Notes: generated from the sequence alone by a model not told the origin. A DNA stretch of 64,000 bases from Morella rubra (GCA_003952965.2 CM025853.1:22605609-22669608); one strand, 5' to 3'. Shown: positions 24,583 to 37,793, numbered from the stretch's first letter. Translations and numbers: made by a program.

Positions 24583-27500
24583 TTAATCAGAATCCGATTC
24601 TTGTACGTTATCGCCCGATGCCTCATCTGTAGTAGAGTCGCTATTTTCATCAATTTCTGCTTCATCCCCCTCCGAAACATCATTAATATCTATACGTCTT
24701 TTTTTTTGTAGATCAATTGCCTCAGAAGCTTGGATAACGTTTGGCACAACGTCATCCCTCGTAGTGGATTAAGGTTAAACTGTCAGAAGTCTATAAACAA
24801 GTCAATGGCATTGTCCTCCTGATACGCTTCATTCATGATGGCTGCTCCCAATTCAACGTTTACATCAACTTCACCGTCGGATCTAGGCCGGGAATGTCAT
24901 ATGCATTTCTACATGACAATTTCTGCACGACTCACCATGTAGGTCCATGCAGATTATCAACTAGATAAAACACTTGATTTGCTTGATTTACCAAAACAAA
25001 TGGATCTTTTAACTACCATAGTCGGGAAGTGTTTATGCTCTTAAAGTTCTCGTCGATACGAATTTCACAGTGGTCTCGACGTCCCACCAATCACACTTAA
25101 ACAAATATACTGTATTTCCTCGCAAGTATTGCATGGCATAAATGTCTACAAGTCTCCCGTAAAATTCTATTAGATTTCCCTCATGTGATCCCAGTAGTAC
25201 AATGGCACTGTTATGAGAACGTAAACAAATATATTGTATTTCCCCGCAAGTATACCCGCAGGTGCAGTTTCATTCACAACACATGCAGAATAATGCATCA
25301 CTCGTGTATCAGGCCCACGTGCCAATGAATACAATTCATCGATCGATGTACATGGATTTTGAGAACGTAATTTTGAACCTACAACAATATATTATAAAGT
25401 TATTAAAAACAAAGACACAGTATTAATTTGAATTTTTTGTCAATAACACTTACTCGCCCTAAGAACCAATCCGAAAATTGTTCCTCATGCGTACGAGAAA
25501 TGTCACAACTCCTTGCACACGAAGTTCGTCCATGTGTTCACTGTAACGAGATGGTTAATCAACGACTCTAATATGATAAAAAAAAAAAAAAACTCTATGA
25601 AATTTTATTTTACTAACTCTAAGTAGTTGCTGATGCCTTTGCAATTGTTCAGCACATACCACCGAGCTTTCTTGAACTTTGTTTGGTCTATGTCATGTCC
25701 TTTTGCAGTCCCATCAATCTAATTCTCTGAGTGAACATATCCAATGACCTTTCTGGTACCTCCGTTATGCCGTCAGAATCGTAGTTTCGATCTCTGCGAT
25801 TAAACACTGTTTCGACCCCTCGGAGGTACTGGGAACAAAATGTCGAACACTCATTCTTAATATACGCTTCTGCAATCGACCCTTCGGGACGAGACTTATT
25901 TTTCACATTCCGTTTCGAGACACCCATCAACCGTTCAACTGGATACATCCATCTGTATTGTACTGGTCCAGCAAGCATTGCTTCGCGCAGTAAGTGGACC
26001 GCCAAATGCATCATTATTGTAAAAAAAAGGTGGAAAAATCATTTCCAATTTGCATAAAATTATCTAGATATCTTCTGACATCCTCTGCAATACATAAATC
26101 TTCAACGTACGTGAACACAACTCTCGAAAAAATAAACATAATTCAGTCACTGCGCCACCCACGTCTTCCTTCAACAACCCTTGGATCATCACTGGAAGAA
26201 CCCTCTGCAAGAACACATGACAATCATGACTTTTCATTCCAGAACCTTCAACTCATCTAGATTCACACAAATGTGAAATCTCAGCAGCATAACCATCGGG
26301 GAACCTCACATCTTTTAACCACTCACAGGCCCTCCTTCGCTCTTCCCGATTAAAGTATACACCGCTTGAGGCATCAATTCAACTCGACCGTCATGCACCA
26401 AGTGCAAGTCTTTTTTGACCCCCATTTCAGCTAAATCTCTACGTGCACTCTGAATCTCTGGTCTTGAACTCGATATTCATCACGTCCCAATCATGTTGTC
26501 ACATATGTTCTTCTCGATGTGCATCACGTCCAAGTTATGCCGTAACCCTAATGTACTCCAATACGGCAGTTGGAAAAATATGCTCTTCTTCGTCCAATTC
26601 AAACGTTTTGACGATTGTTTCTTCTTTCCCCTATTCTTCCCTGACGCTTAGTCTCCTCGACATGCGTCAATTGTTCCAATATGTCCTCACCAGTTAACTC
26701 CTCAGGCGGAAGTCTATGTTCTTCTTTCCCATCGAACGTATCCACATCATATCTCCATGCATGCCCCGGTGTCAAATATCTCCTATAATACATTCTTCTC
26801 CGTGCTTCAACCACTTATAGTCAGTGTCTAAATTACACGTTGGACATGCCAACTTCCCTTTAGTACTCCATCCAGATAAATTGGCATATACTGAAAATCA
26901 TTTATGATCAAAGCTGCATGCATCTTAAATGTGTCCCATCTGAAGAATCATGTGTCTCAACTCCATCTTCCCATAGTTGTTTCAACTCGTCCACTAAGGG
27001 TCGAAGATATACATCTATATCATTTCCCGGTGATTTGCGACCTGGGATCAAAAGAGTCATCAGTGAAAATGGGACTTTCATACACCTCCATGATATGTAA
27101 ATTATATGGAAACACAACAACTGACTAAATACTGTACGCATTGCTCAAGTTTCCAACTAGATTAAACCAGCCAGAAGCAAGACCAAGGCAGACGTTGCGA
27201 GCATCTTGAGCAAACCAACCATGGTCCTTATCAAAAATTTTCCAAACCAATGAATCTGCAGGATGCCTCAAACTCTCCCCATTGTCAACTCGTTTCTCCT
27301 TATGCCATCTCATGTCACGAGCTACATTTTTTGTGGTAAACAAACGTTTAAGTCTAGGGATTAAAGGGAAATGACGCAACACTTTCTGGGAATTTGATTG
27401 CGCAAATCATTTTCAAATTTCCATCGAGACACCCCACATACCGGACATCTGTCTAACTCACTATTTTGCTTCCAAAATAACACAATAATTTTGACATGGA

Positions 27501-27623
27501 TGGATCTTATCATAAGTAAACCTAAGACCCTTTCTTAATTGTTTCACCTCTTAATACGATCCTAGTAAAGTCTCCCCCTCTGGCAATGCCTCCTTAATCA
27601 AATGTAATACCATATCAAATTTT
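24583..27623 (-). pseudogene. TNP2 transposase, middle and C-terminal part, copy 1
   Basis: Read from right to left. The Transposase_21/TNP2 core includes CPVCGVSRWKFEN near 27430, DMRWHKEKRVDNGESLRHPADSLVW near 27300 and PGNDIDVYLRPLVDELKQLWEDGVET near 27000. DUF4218 follows with LAVHLLREA, GPVQYRWMYPVERLMG and RPEGSIAEAY (26014-25780). DUF4216 has LFKCDWWDVE near 25090 and DPFVLVNQANQVFYLVDN near 24990. An acidic C-terminus ends VQESDSD at the stop 24585-24583. TNP2 is the DDE-type transposase of En/Spm elements. Stops and frameshifts occur throughout. This copy includes the only C-terminus; the N-terminus is at 41693-42170. Confidence 0.85.
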
Positions 27624-28895
27624 TTTAGCCCAAGTTTGTTATTACAAACAATCCATCTTGATTTTGATGATAACAAAGTTTTTAAACTCATTTAAGACTT
27701 TTAGATTTTACATTGAAAATCTCTTTTAAGAAAATGATATATTTTTAAAGCATCAAGGTTTCTCTTTTCTAAAATATCTCTCAGCATACTTGAACACCTT
27801 TACACAAGTTAATTGGTCAATTTTTATATTGTAGGTGTTTTTGAGATATGTTAAATTGGAGTAGTTGCTGTCAAAGAACAAAATTTTCAGACTGTGTTGG
27901 AAGTGTCGACACATTGAATCATAGTGTCGACACATTGCACTAACACCTGAGAGCATGTTTCCAGGCTATTCTAAAGTGTCGAAAAATTGAGCATAAGTGT
28001 CCACACATTGAACTAACACCCGAGAGCATGTTTCCTAGCTAAGTTTTAATGTGTCAGCACATACCATCAATGTGTCAACACATTGTGCGATTTTGCAAAT
28101 ATCCTGGAAGCGACGCCAATCATCCAAACAGTCTCAAATGGTCTCAAATGACCTCCAACGGCACTCAAAATTTACAAGAAGACCCCTGTGCCCTAGGAGC
28201 TTTAAATAGAAGAAGATGGAGAGAGAAAACAAAGAAGTGTGCGCTATTAACTCTTGTCCTAATTTCTAGAGAGAGAAAAAGCTTTGAAGAAGAAAGAAGC
28301 TCCACCAACCAAGAAAGCTTGTTCCCCACCTGCAAATATTGTTGCTTTCTTTGAGAATCTTGTCTCTTTGCACACCTCAGTGCTTCAATTCGGCTTAAAG
28401 AGATTTTACTAAGATTCCTTTGTACCCATTCTTGAAAAACACGTGAGTGTTAGGGAAAACACTTGTCCTACTAGTTGGGTAGAAGAAATCCTCTAGGTAG
28501 TAAGGATTTGTGAGAGTGATTTAAAGTGTAAGCTCGAAAAAATACTTTACAAAGGCTCTTTAGCACCCGAGAAGCTAAGGTGTATTTACTATTTGGAAGA
28601 TAGTGAAGAAAGCCAAGGAAGTCAATAGCCTTGGGGGTGGACGTAGGCAAGTGTTGACTTAACCACCTAAAAATCACGGTGTCATCTCTCTATCCTTATC
28701 TCTATTTATTGTCATTATCTATTTATTGTGAATGATTCTCTATTATTTTTATTCTTCATTAGACTCATTGATTATATAGATCTACTCTCTTGTTCTTTTA
28801 AAAAGGGGTCTGTGCATATTTGGGTTTATCGTAAAAAGAGAAAAGTTTTTATAAAACCCAATTCACCCCCCTCTTGGGTTGTATTTGCACTCACA
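27624..28895 (+). repeat. Copia LTR B
   Basis: It starts TTTTAGCCCAAG where TGTTAGCCC is expected and ends TTTGCACTCACA. The initiator-Met primer site variant TTGTATCGGAGCTGAGG follows at 28898. It shares its left flank in TNP2 with LTR D (32764), showing that the two are products of one duplication rather than two insertions. Confidence 0.85.
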
Positions 28896-28930
28896 ATTTG
28901 TATCGGAGCTGAGGTTAAACGCTTTTATAA

Positions 28931-29550
28931 ATGAGAACCCTAGTTAGCACTTTTTTAGTTGAAGGGCAGTCGACAAATCGACCTCCCTTATTCAATAGAA
29001 CCTCCTATAACTATTGGAAGGTAAGGATGAGAATCTACATCCAAGCCGTTGATTATGATCTGTGGAGAATCATTTCAAGAGGTCCTCAATTTCCCCAGCC
29101 GATGGAAAGCTCAAGGAAGAGAAAGATTTTGATGAGAATGATCTTAAGCTCATGTCCCTTAATTCTAAGGCTATGAATGTTCTATATTGTGCTATCGATT
29201 CAAATGAGTCCAATCGTATCTCTGGATGCGATATTGCAAAACAATATTATAGGATTTCTTGAAGGTACGAATCAAGTAAAAGAAAGCAAGATTAGCATGT
29301 TTGTTCATAGCTATGAGCTCTTTAAGATGAGATCTGACAAATCTATTTCTTCTATATTTACTCATTTTACTGATATTATAAATGGGCCTAAATCTCTTGG
29401 TAAAGAGTACACTAACGATGAAATTTGAGAAAGATTTAGGTGTCTTTAAAGCTTGGGAACCCAAGGTCACTACAATTCAAGAAGTTAAGGACTTAATGAA
29501 GCTTTCCTTGGACTTAATGAAACATGATTAAATTCATTTGAATCAAGTGC
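28931..29550 (+). pseudogene. Copia gag N-terminal part, unit 1
   Basis: Opens MRTLVSTFLVEGQSTNRPPL followed by YNYWKVRMRIYIQAVDYDLW, the conserved start of Sirevirus-type copia gag. Breaks at about 29090 and 29240 disrupt it. It stops where sequence of the opposite strand begins at about 29560. The same fragment occurs at 34052-34670. Confidence 0.8.
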
Positions 29551-29559
29551 CAATACAAA

Positions 29560-30520
29560 ACATTCATAGCTGGTAATTTAAGAGGACATAAGTTTTAAAG
29601 CAGCATTATCCCACGGTTTTTCACTTTTCAACATACCTTCCTTGTCTCTAGGAAATTCAGGATCATTTGAGAGTTCAAAGTCCACGGCTTGGATATAAAT
29701 CATCACAATAGTTGTAACAAGTCCCTTTGTCCTATTGTGGATTACCTTTGTACTAACAAGGGGTCATAGATAGAGGGATATTAAACCTTAGCTTGATACC
29801 AATTGTAAGTAAGGCAACCCAAGAGTGAATTGGGGATAAAAACCCAAATTGAAAAATAACCCTTTTTAACAATTAATAATGCAGAGAGTGAGTCTAAAAG
29901 AATAAAAATAATAGAGAATCATTCACAATAAATAGATAATGACAATAAATAGAGATAAGGATAGAGAGATGACACCGTGATTTTTAGGTGGTTCGGTCAA
30001 CACTTGCCTATGTCCACCCCAAGGCTATTGACTTCATTGGGTTCACTATCTCCAAATAGTAAATACACCTTAGCTTCTGGGTGCTAAGGAACCTTACAAA
30101 GTGTTTTTCGAGCTTACGCTTTAACTCACTTCACAAATCCTAAAACCTAAGATTTCTTCTACCCAACTAGTAGGACAAGTGTTTTCCCAACACTAGTGTT
30201 TTACAAGAATGGGTAAAAGGAAAAATGGCTCTAAGCCGAATAAACAAGTGGAAATAGTGCAAAGAGGACAAGATTCTAAAGAAAGCAAGTTTACAGGGGA
30301 ACAAGCTTTCTTGGTTGGTGGAGCTTCTTTCTTCTTCAAGGCGTTTTTTCTCTCTAGAAGTTAGGTCGTAAAGGTGAATCGCACGATCGTTGACATCTTC
30401 TATTTAAATAGGATTTCTAGTGTCATTTTGGAGACCGAATTTTCTTCCTCGTGGTATGTATTAAAAATGTGTTGACACACAAAAATTTGATCTGGAGATG
30501 GTGTCATCTTTAGGTTCTCG
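29560..30520 (-). mobile_element. Inverted copia fragment 1 (gag start, primer site, mosaic LTR C)
   Basis: On the minus strand the order is LTR (30520 to 29805), primer site TTGGTATCAAGCTAAGG (29802-29787) and gag start (to about 29560). The LTR end near 29805-29880 resembles the E/G LTR type, while 29885-30000 matches the B/D/F type, so LTR C is a mosaic. It faces gag of unit 1 head-to-head. Confidence 0.7.
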
Positions 30521-30763
30521 GGTCCTTATCTCTCGACATTTATTGTCATTATCTATTTATTGTGAATGATTCTCTATTATTTTTATTCTTCATTAGACTC
30601 ATTGATTATATAGATCTACTCTCTTGTTCTTTTAAAAAGGGGTCTGTGCATATTTGGGTTTATCGTAAAAAGAGAAAAGTTTTTATAAAACCCAATTCAC
30701 CCCCCCCTTCTTGGGTTGTATTTGCACTCACAATTTGTATCGGAGCTGAGGTTAAACGCTTTT
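30521..30763 (+). repeat. Copia LTR 3' end plus leader, joined to TNP2
   Basis: Matches the last 210 bp of LTR B, then the primer-site leader GTATCGGAGCTGAGGTTAAA, and switches at about 30763 to TNP2 sequence identical to that at 25617. It marks the joint of the segmental duplication. Confidence 0.8.
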
Positions 30764-32763
30764 AGTTGCTGATGCTTTGCAATTGTTCAGCACATACCAC
30801 CGAGCTTTCTTGAACTTTGTTTGGTCTATGTCATGTCCTTTTGTATTGTCCCATCAATGGTGATTCTCTGAGTGAACATATCCAATGACCTTTCTGGTAC
30901 CTCCGTTATGCCATCAAAATAGTAGTTTCGATCTCTGCGATTAAATACTGTTTCGACCTCTCGGAGGTACTAGGAACAAAATGTTGAATATTCATTCTTA
31001 ATATACACTTCTGCAATCAACCCTTCAGGATGAGACTTATTTTTTCACGTACCATTTCGAGACATCCATCAACCGTTCAATTGATACGTCCATCTGTACT
31101 GTACGGGTCCAGCAAGCATTGCTTCATACAGTAAGTGGACCGCCAAATGCATCTTCACTGTAAAAAAAATGGGTGGAAAAATCATTTATAATTTGCATAA
31201 AATTATCTAGATATCTTTCTGACATCCTCTCAATACAGAAATCTTCAACGTAGTGAACACAACTCTAAAAAAAAATAAACATAATTCGGTCACTGTGCCA
31301 CCCACGTCTTCCTTCAACAACCTTGGATCATCACTGGAAGAACCCTCTATCACATGACAATCATGACTTTTCATTCCAGACACCTTCAACTCATCTAGAT
31401 TAACACAACATGGAATCTCAGCAGCATAACCATCTGGGAACCTCACATATTTCAGTCACTCATAGGCCCTCCTTGCTCTTCCCGAGTTAAAGTATATGCT
31501 GCTTGAGGCATCAATTCAACCCGACCGTCATACACCAAGTGCAACTCTTTTTTGGCCCCCATTTCAGCTAAATCTCTACATGCACTCATAGAATCTCTGG
31601 TCCTGAACTCGATATTCATCACAGTTTCTATCATGTTATCACATATGTTCTTCTCGATGTGCTTCATGTCTAAGTTATGTTGTAACCTAACGTACTCCAA
31701 TATGGCAATTGGAAAAAAGATGATCTTCTTCGTCCAATTCAAACATTCTGACGATTGTTTCTTCTTTCTCCTACTCTTCCCTGACGCTTAGTCTCCTCGA
31801 CATGCGTTAATTGTTCCAATATGTCCTCACCAGTTAACTCCCTAGGCGGAAGTCTATGTTCTTCTTTCCCATCGAACGATCCACATCATATCTCCATGCA
31901 TGCCCTGGTGTCAAGTATCTCCTATAATGCATTCTTTTCCAGTGCTTCAACCACTTATAATCAGTGTCTAAATTATATGTTGGACATGCCAACTTCCCTT
32001 TAGTACTCCATCCAGATAAATTGGCATATACTGAAAAATCATTTATGATCAAAGCTGCATGCATCTTAAATGTCATCCCATCTGAAGAAACATGTGTCTC
32101 AACTCCATCTTCCCATAGTTGTTTCAACTCGTCCACTAAGGGTCGAAGATATACATCTATATCATTTCCCGGTGATTTGCGACCTGGGATCAAAAGAGTC
32201 ATCAGTGAAAATGGGACTTTCATACACCTCCATGATATGTAAATTATATGGAAACACAACAACTGACTAAATACTGTACGCATTGCTCAAGTTTCCAACT
32301 AGATTAAACCAGCCAGAAGCAAGACCAAGGCAGACGTTGCGGCATCTTGAGCAAACCAACCATGGTCCTTATCAAAATTTTTCCAAACCAATGAATCTGC
32401 AGGATGCCTCAAACTCTCCCCATTGTCAACTCGTTTCTCCTTATGCCATCTCATATCACGAGCTACATCTTTTGTGGTAAACAAACGTTTAAGTCTAGGG
32501 ATCAAAGGGAAATGACGCAACACTTTCTTGGGAATTTGATTGCGCAAGTCATTTTCAAATTTCCACCGAGACACCCCACATACTGGACATCTGTCTAACT
32601 CACTATTTTGCTTCCAAAATAACACAATAATTTTGACATGGATGGATCTTATCATAAGTAAACCTAAGACCCTTTCTTAATTGTTTCACCTCTTAATACG
32701 ATCTAGTAAAGTCTCCCCCTCTGGCAATGCCTCCTTAATCAAATGTAATACCATATCAAATTT
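30764..32763 (-). pseudogene. TNP2 transposase, middle part, copy 2
   Basis: Repeats the part of TNP2 from the DUF4218 region (31200-30764) through the Transposase_21 core (32755-31834), nearly identical to 25617-27623. This copy is the one that is contiguous, across the copia insertion 32764-41692, with the TNP2 N-terminus: SVKAFDMVLHLIKEALPEGE reads across the empty site. It ends at the joint near 30763 and lacks the C-terminus. Confidence 0.85.
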
Positions 32764-34017
32764 TTTTAGCCCAAGTTTGTTATTACAAACAATCCATCTT
32801 GATTTTGATGATAACAAAGTTTTTAAACTCATTTAAGACTTTTAGATTTTACATTGAAAATCTCTTTTAAGAAAATTATATTTTTAAAGTATCAAGGTTT
32901 CTCTTTTCTAAAATATCTCTCAGCATACTTGAACACCATTACACAAGTTAATTGGTCAATTTTTATATTGTAGGTGTTTTTGAGATATGTTAAATTGGAG
33001 TAGTTGCTGTCAAAGAACAAAATTTTCAGACTGTGTTGGAAGTGTCGACACATTGAACCATAGTGTCGACACATTGAACTAACACCTGAGAGCATGTTTG
33101 AAGTGTCGAAAAATTGAGCATAAGTGTCCACACATTGAACTAACACCCGAGAGCATGTTTTAGCTAATTTTAATGTGTCAGCACATACCATCAATGTGTC
33201 GACACATTGCGCGATTTTGCAGAAATCCTGGAGCGACGCCAACTCATCCAAAAAGTCTCCAAATGGTCTCAAATGACCTCCAACGGCACTCAAACTTTAC
33301 AAGAAGACCCTTGGTGCCCTAGGAGCTTTAAATAGAAGAAGATGGAGAGAGAAAACAAAGAAGTGTGCGCTATTAACTCTTGTCCTAATTTCTAGAGAGA
33401 GAAAAAGCTTTGAAGAAGAAAGAAGCTCCACCAACCAAGAAAGCTTGTACTCCCACCTGCAAATACTTTGCTTTCTTTGAGAATCTTGTCTCTTTGCACA
33501 CCTCAGTACTTCATACTTGTTTATTCAGCTTAAAGAGCCTTTACTAAGATTCCTTTGTACCCATTCTTGAAAAACACGTGAGTGTTTGGGAAAACACTTG
33601 TCCTACTTGTTGGGTAGAAGAAATCCTCTAGGTTGTGAGGATTTGTGAGAGTGAGTTAAAGTGTAAGCTCGAAAAACACTTTAAAGGTTCCTTAGCACCC
33701 GAGAAGCTAAGGTGTATTTACTATTTGGAAGATAGTGAAGAAGCCCAAGGAAGTCAATAGCCTTGGGGGTGGACGTAGGCAAGTGTTGGCCGAACCACCT
33801 AAAAATCACGGTGTCATCTCTCTATCCTTATCTCTATTTATTGTTATCTATTTATTGTGAATGATTCTCTATTATTTTTATTCTTCATTAGTCTTGATTA
33901 TATAGATCTACTCTCTTGCTCTTTTAAAAAGGGGTCTGTGCATATTTGGGTTTAAAAAAGAGAAAAGTTTTTATAAAACCCAATTCACCCCCCTCTTGGG
34001 TTGTTTTTGCTCTCTCA
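32764..34017 (+). repeat. Copia LTR D (5' LTR of element 2)
   Basis: It starts TTTTAGCCCAAG and ends TTTGCTCTCTCA. GTGTCGACACATTG words lie at 33040-33210. It closely resembles LTR B and LTR F. Confidence 0.9.
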
Positions 34018-34019
34018 AT

Positions 34020-34031
34020 TGGTATCGGAGC
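34020..34031 (+). other. Primer binding site of copia element 2
   Basis: TGGTATCGGAGC, one mismatch from the initiator-Met tRNA complement TGGTATCAGAGC, two bases after the LTR. Confidence 0.85.
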
Positions 34032-34051
34032 TGAGGTTAAACGCTTTTTAA

Positions 34052-34670
34052 ATGACAACCCTAGTTAGCACTTTTTTAGTTGAAGGGCAGTCGACAAATC
34101 GACCTCCCTTGTTTAATGGAACCTCCTATAACTATTGGAAGGCAAGGATGAGAATCTACATCCAAGCCGTTGATTATGATCTGTGGAGAATCATTTCAAG
34201 AGGTCCTCGATTTCCCCAGGACAGATGGAAAGCTCAAGGAAGAGAAAGATTTTGATGAGAATGATCTTAAGCTCATGTCCCTAAATTCTAAGGCTATGAA
34301 TGTTCTATATTGTCTTCGATTCAAATGAGTTCAATCGTATCTCTGGATGCGATACTGCAAAACAAATTTGGGATAAACTTCAAGTATCCCATGAAGGTAC
34401 GAATCAGGTAAAAGAAAGCAAGATTAGCATGCTTGTTCATAGCTATGAGCTCTTTAAGATGAATCTGACAAATCTATCTCTTCTATGTTTACTCATTTTA
34501 CTGATATTATAAATGGGCTTAAATCTCTTGGTAAAGAGTACACTAAAGATGAAATGTGAGAAAGATTCTCAGGTGTCTTCCTAAAGCTTGGGAACCCAAG
34601 GTCACTGCAATTCAAGAAGCTAAGGACTTAATGAAGCTTTCCTTGGACTTAATGAAACATGATTAAGTTC
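34052..34670 (+). pseudogene. Copia gag N-terminal part, unit 2
   Basis: MTTLVSTFLVEGQSTNRPPL, then YNYWKARMRIYIQAVDYDLW, then after a frameshift near 34225 the rest of the gag core (NQVKESKISMLVHSYELFK near 34405). It breaks off at about 34690, at the head-to-head joint with the inverted fragment. Capsid-like packaging role in the family; dead here. Confidence 0.8.
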
Positions 34671-34689
34671 ATTTGAATCAAGTGCACAA

Positions 34690-36363
34690 TACAAAACATT
34701 CATAGCTTTGGAATTAGTGACATAATTTTAAAGCAGCATGATGTTTTTCACTTTTCAACATACCTTCCTTGTCTCTAGGAAATTTAGACCATTTGAGATA
34801 ACTCTCCAAGCTCATAGGCTTGGATGTAAATCCTCATCCTTGCCTTTCAGTAGTTATAAGAAGTCCCATTGAACAAAGGTGTCCTATTTGTGGATTGACC
34901 TTCAGCTAAGGAGGTACTAACAAGGGTTGTCATAGATAGAGATATTAAACCTTAGCTCTGATACCAATTGAAAGTCTAAATGACAACCCAAGAGGGGGGT
35001 GAATTGGGTTTATCAAAAACTTAGTCCTTTTTCAAAAAAACCCAAATCTGAAAAATAACTTTTTAACAATTAATAATGCAGATCTGAATGTGTATAATAC
35101 TGAGCAAAATATATGCAATAATGATAAGCGTAAAGCATAAATCTCCACAAGTATGAATATGTACTGCAACGTAAGAGAGATAGAGTTAGAGAGATGACAC
35201 CGTATTTTTAGGTGGTTCGACCAACACTTGCCTACGTCCACCCCCAAGGCTATTGACTTCTTTGGGCTTCCTTCACTATTCTCCAAATAGCAAATACACC
35301 TTAGCTTCCTGGGTGCTAAGGAACCTTTACAAAGCATTTTTCGAGCTCACGCTTTAACTCTCTTCACAAATCCCAAAACCCAAGGATTTCTTCTACTCTC
35401 ACAAGTAGGACCAAGTGTTTTCCCAACACTTAAATGTTTTACAAAGATGGGTACAATGAATAATGGCTCTCTAAGCGAATATGCAAGTGGAAATCTCAAT
35501 AGAATACAAGAAGGCAAGATTCTTGAATGAAACCTAAAGTTTGGCAAGTAGGAGCACAAGCTTTCTTGGTAGGTGTGGTCTTCCCTCTTCTTAAAGAACT
35601 TTCTCTCTCTAGAAGATGGACAAAGTGAACTTGTAAGAGTGTTGTCTCTTCTTCAAGAAATCTCTCTCTCTTTGGAGGCTAGGTTGTCAATGAAGAGCAA
35701 GAGGAGAAGATTTAACAATGGGAGCTTTGATCTTGAATCAGCAAATGAAATCTTTGGACTTTGCTTTCTCTCTCTATCGGAGGTAGATTTTGAATAATGA
35801 TGCAAGTCCTTGCTTTCTCTCTCTATCTCATTCTATGTATAGTCCTCTAAGCTTCAAGGGTCTTCAAGTAGTTTTATTGTGCCGTTGGAGGGGTTTAAAA
35901 GTCATTTTAGAACCATTTTGGATGATTTGGCGTCGTTCCAAGATTTCTGCAAATTACCATGTGTCGACACATTGATAGTATGTGCTGGCACATTAAAACT
36001 TGACCTGGAAACATGCTCTCGGGTGACAATGCAATGTGTCGACACTTGTCTTAAATGTGTCGACACATTGAACACAGTCTGAAAATGCTGTTGACACCAT
36101 GAGTTTTACATTCTGGATCAAGTGCAATGTGTCGACACCATCACTCAATGTGTCGACACTTATAACTGCTGGAGAGAAAAATCAACATCTTGAAAGTGAT
36201 GAAAAATTGATCTTATCAACTTATGTAATGGTGTTCAATACACTTAAAAATAATTTAAAGAAATAACCTCAATCTTTTGAAATATATTTTAGAAATAGTG
36301 GAATGACAAGATAAAATCTAAAAGTCTTTAGATTTTTGTTATCATCAAAATCATGGATTGTTT
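34690..36363 (-). mobile_element. Inverted copia fragment 2 (gag start, primer site, LTR E)
   Basis: On the minus strand: LTR E (36363 to 34969), perfect primer site TGGTATCAGAGC (34966-34955), and a gag start (MTTLVSTSLAEGQSTNRT from about 34943, then broken). LTR E lacks its first 20 bases and belongs to the same subtype as solo LTR G, not to the host element's subtype. It replaces the gag-protease-integrase part of copia element 2. Confidence 0.85.
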
Positions 36364-37793
36364 GTTTGGCATCTAGTTCCTAGACCCAAGGATTATCCAA
36401 TTATTGGCACAAAATGGGTTTTTAGAAACAAAATGGATGAATCCGGGGTTGTGGTGAGGAACAAAGCAAGATTAGTAGCCAAGGTTACAATCAAGAAGAA
36501 GGAATTGATTTTGATGAAACCTTTGCTCCTGTTGCTCGTTTAGAATCCATTCGCATGCTTCTTGCTTTGCTTGTTATAAAGATTTTAAACTCTTTCAAAT
36601 GGATGTAAAAAGCGCTTTTCTAAATGGTTTCTTACTGAAGAAGTTTATGTTGAGCAACCACCGGGATTTGAAGATGAAAATCTTTCAAATCATGTATAAA
36701 AGCTCACAAAAGCGCTTTATGGATTGAAACAAGCACCTCGAGCATGGTATGAACGCTAAGTTCCTTTCTTATTGAAAATGGTTTTTCACGAGGTAAAATT
36801 GATACTACTCTTTTCACTAAAGAAAAAGAAAATGATTATTAACGGTTCAAATATATGTTGATGACATTATTTTTGGATCTACTAATGAATCTTTGTGTCA
36901 AGAGTTTTCTCAAGTTATGCAAGGTGAATTTGAGATGAGCCTTATGGGAGAATTGAACTACTTTCTTGGGCTCCAAATCAAACAATGTATGAAGGCATCT
37001 TCATAAATCAAGCTAAGTATACAAGAGATCTTCTCAAAAGATTCAACATGGACAATTCAAAACCTATGAGCACACCTATGAGTCCATCTACAAAAATGGA
37101 AAAGGATGAGAAAGGTAAGGATGTGGACCAAACGAAGTATCGAGGTATGATTGGCTCCTTACTATATCTTACGCTAGTAGACCCGATATAATGTTTAGTG
37201 TATGTATGTGTGCTAGATTTCAATCATGTCCTAAGGAATCTCATCTCCTTGCAGTTAAAAGAATTTTTAGATATCTTGTTGGCACTCAAAATCTAGGTTT
37301 GTTTTATCCTAAGAGTGTTGAATTCAATTTACAAGGATACTCGGATGCGGATTATGCTGGTGTAAAATTGATAGAAAGAGTACTAGTGGTGCATGCCAAT
37401 TTCTTGGACCGTCACTAGTCTCTTGGTGTTGTAAGAAACAAAACTTGTGGCTCTATCAACACGGAAGCCGAGTATATTGCCATAGGCAATTGTTGTGCAC
37501 AAGTATTGTGGATGAAACAACAATTGGAAGATTTCAATCTTCATTATTCTCTCATCCCAATAAAATGTGACAACACCAGTGCAATAATCTTACTAAAAAT
37601 CCAATTCAGCACTCTAGGACAAAACATATGAGATTAAGCATCATTTTATTAGAGATCATGCTCAAAAAGGGGATATTGTTCTTGAGTTTGTAAATACCGA
37701 CCTTCAATTGGCGGATATTTTCACAAAACCCCTAATGAGGATAGATTTTGCTTTATTCGCCAAGAAATTGGAATGAGATTTCCTTTGGATTGA
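36361..37793 (+). pseudogene. Copia reverse transcriptase and RNase H
   Basis: It begins in the RVT_2 start (LVPRPKDYPIIGTKWVFRNK), with the catalytic YVDD near 36855 in IYVDDIIFGST. Then YLVGTQNLGLFY, SDADYAG near 37342 and the RNase H end, finishing at about 37793. Frame changes near 36480, 36640, 36830, 36990 and 37360 make it a pseudogene. The N-terminal pol domains are absent; the left joint with LTR E lies at 36363. Confidence 0.85.

Noticed and set aside
24489-24683. 64-codon minus frame after TNP2
   Set aside because: It is a shifted frame of the acidic TNP2 C-terminus, which ends at 24583.
34955-34966. tRNA gene fragments
   Set aside because: The tRNA-matching stretches are 12-13-base primer binding sites next to LTRs; no cloverleaf is present.
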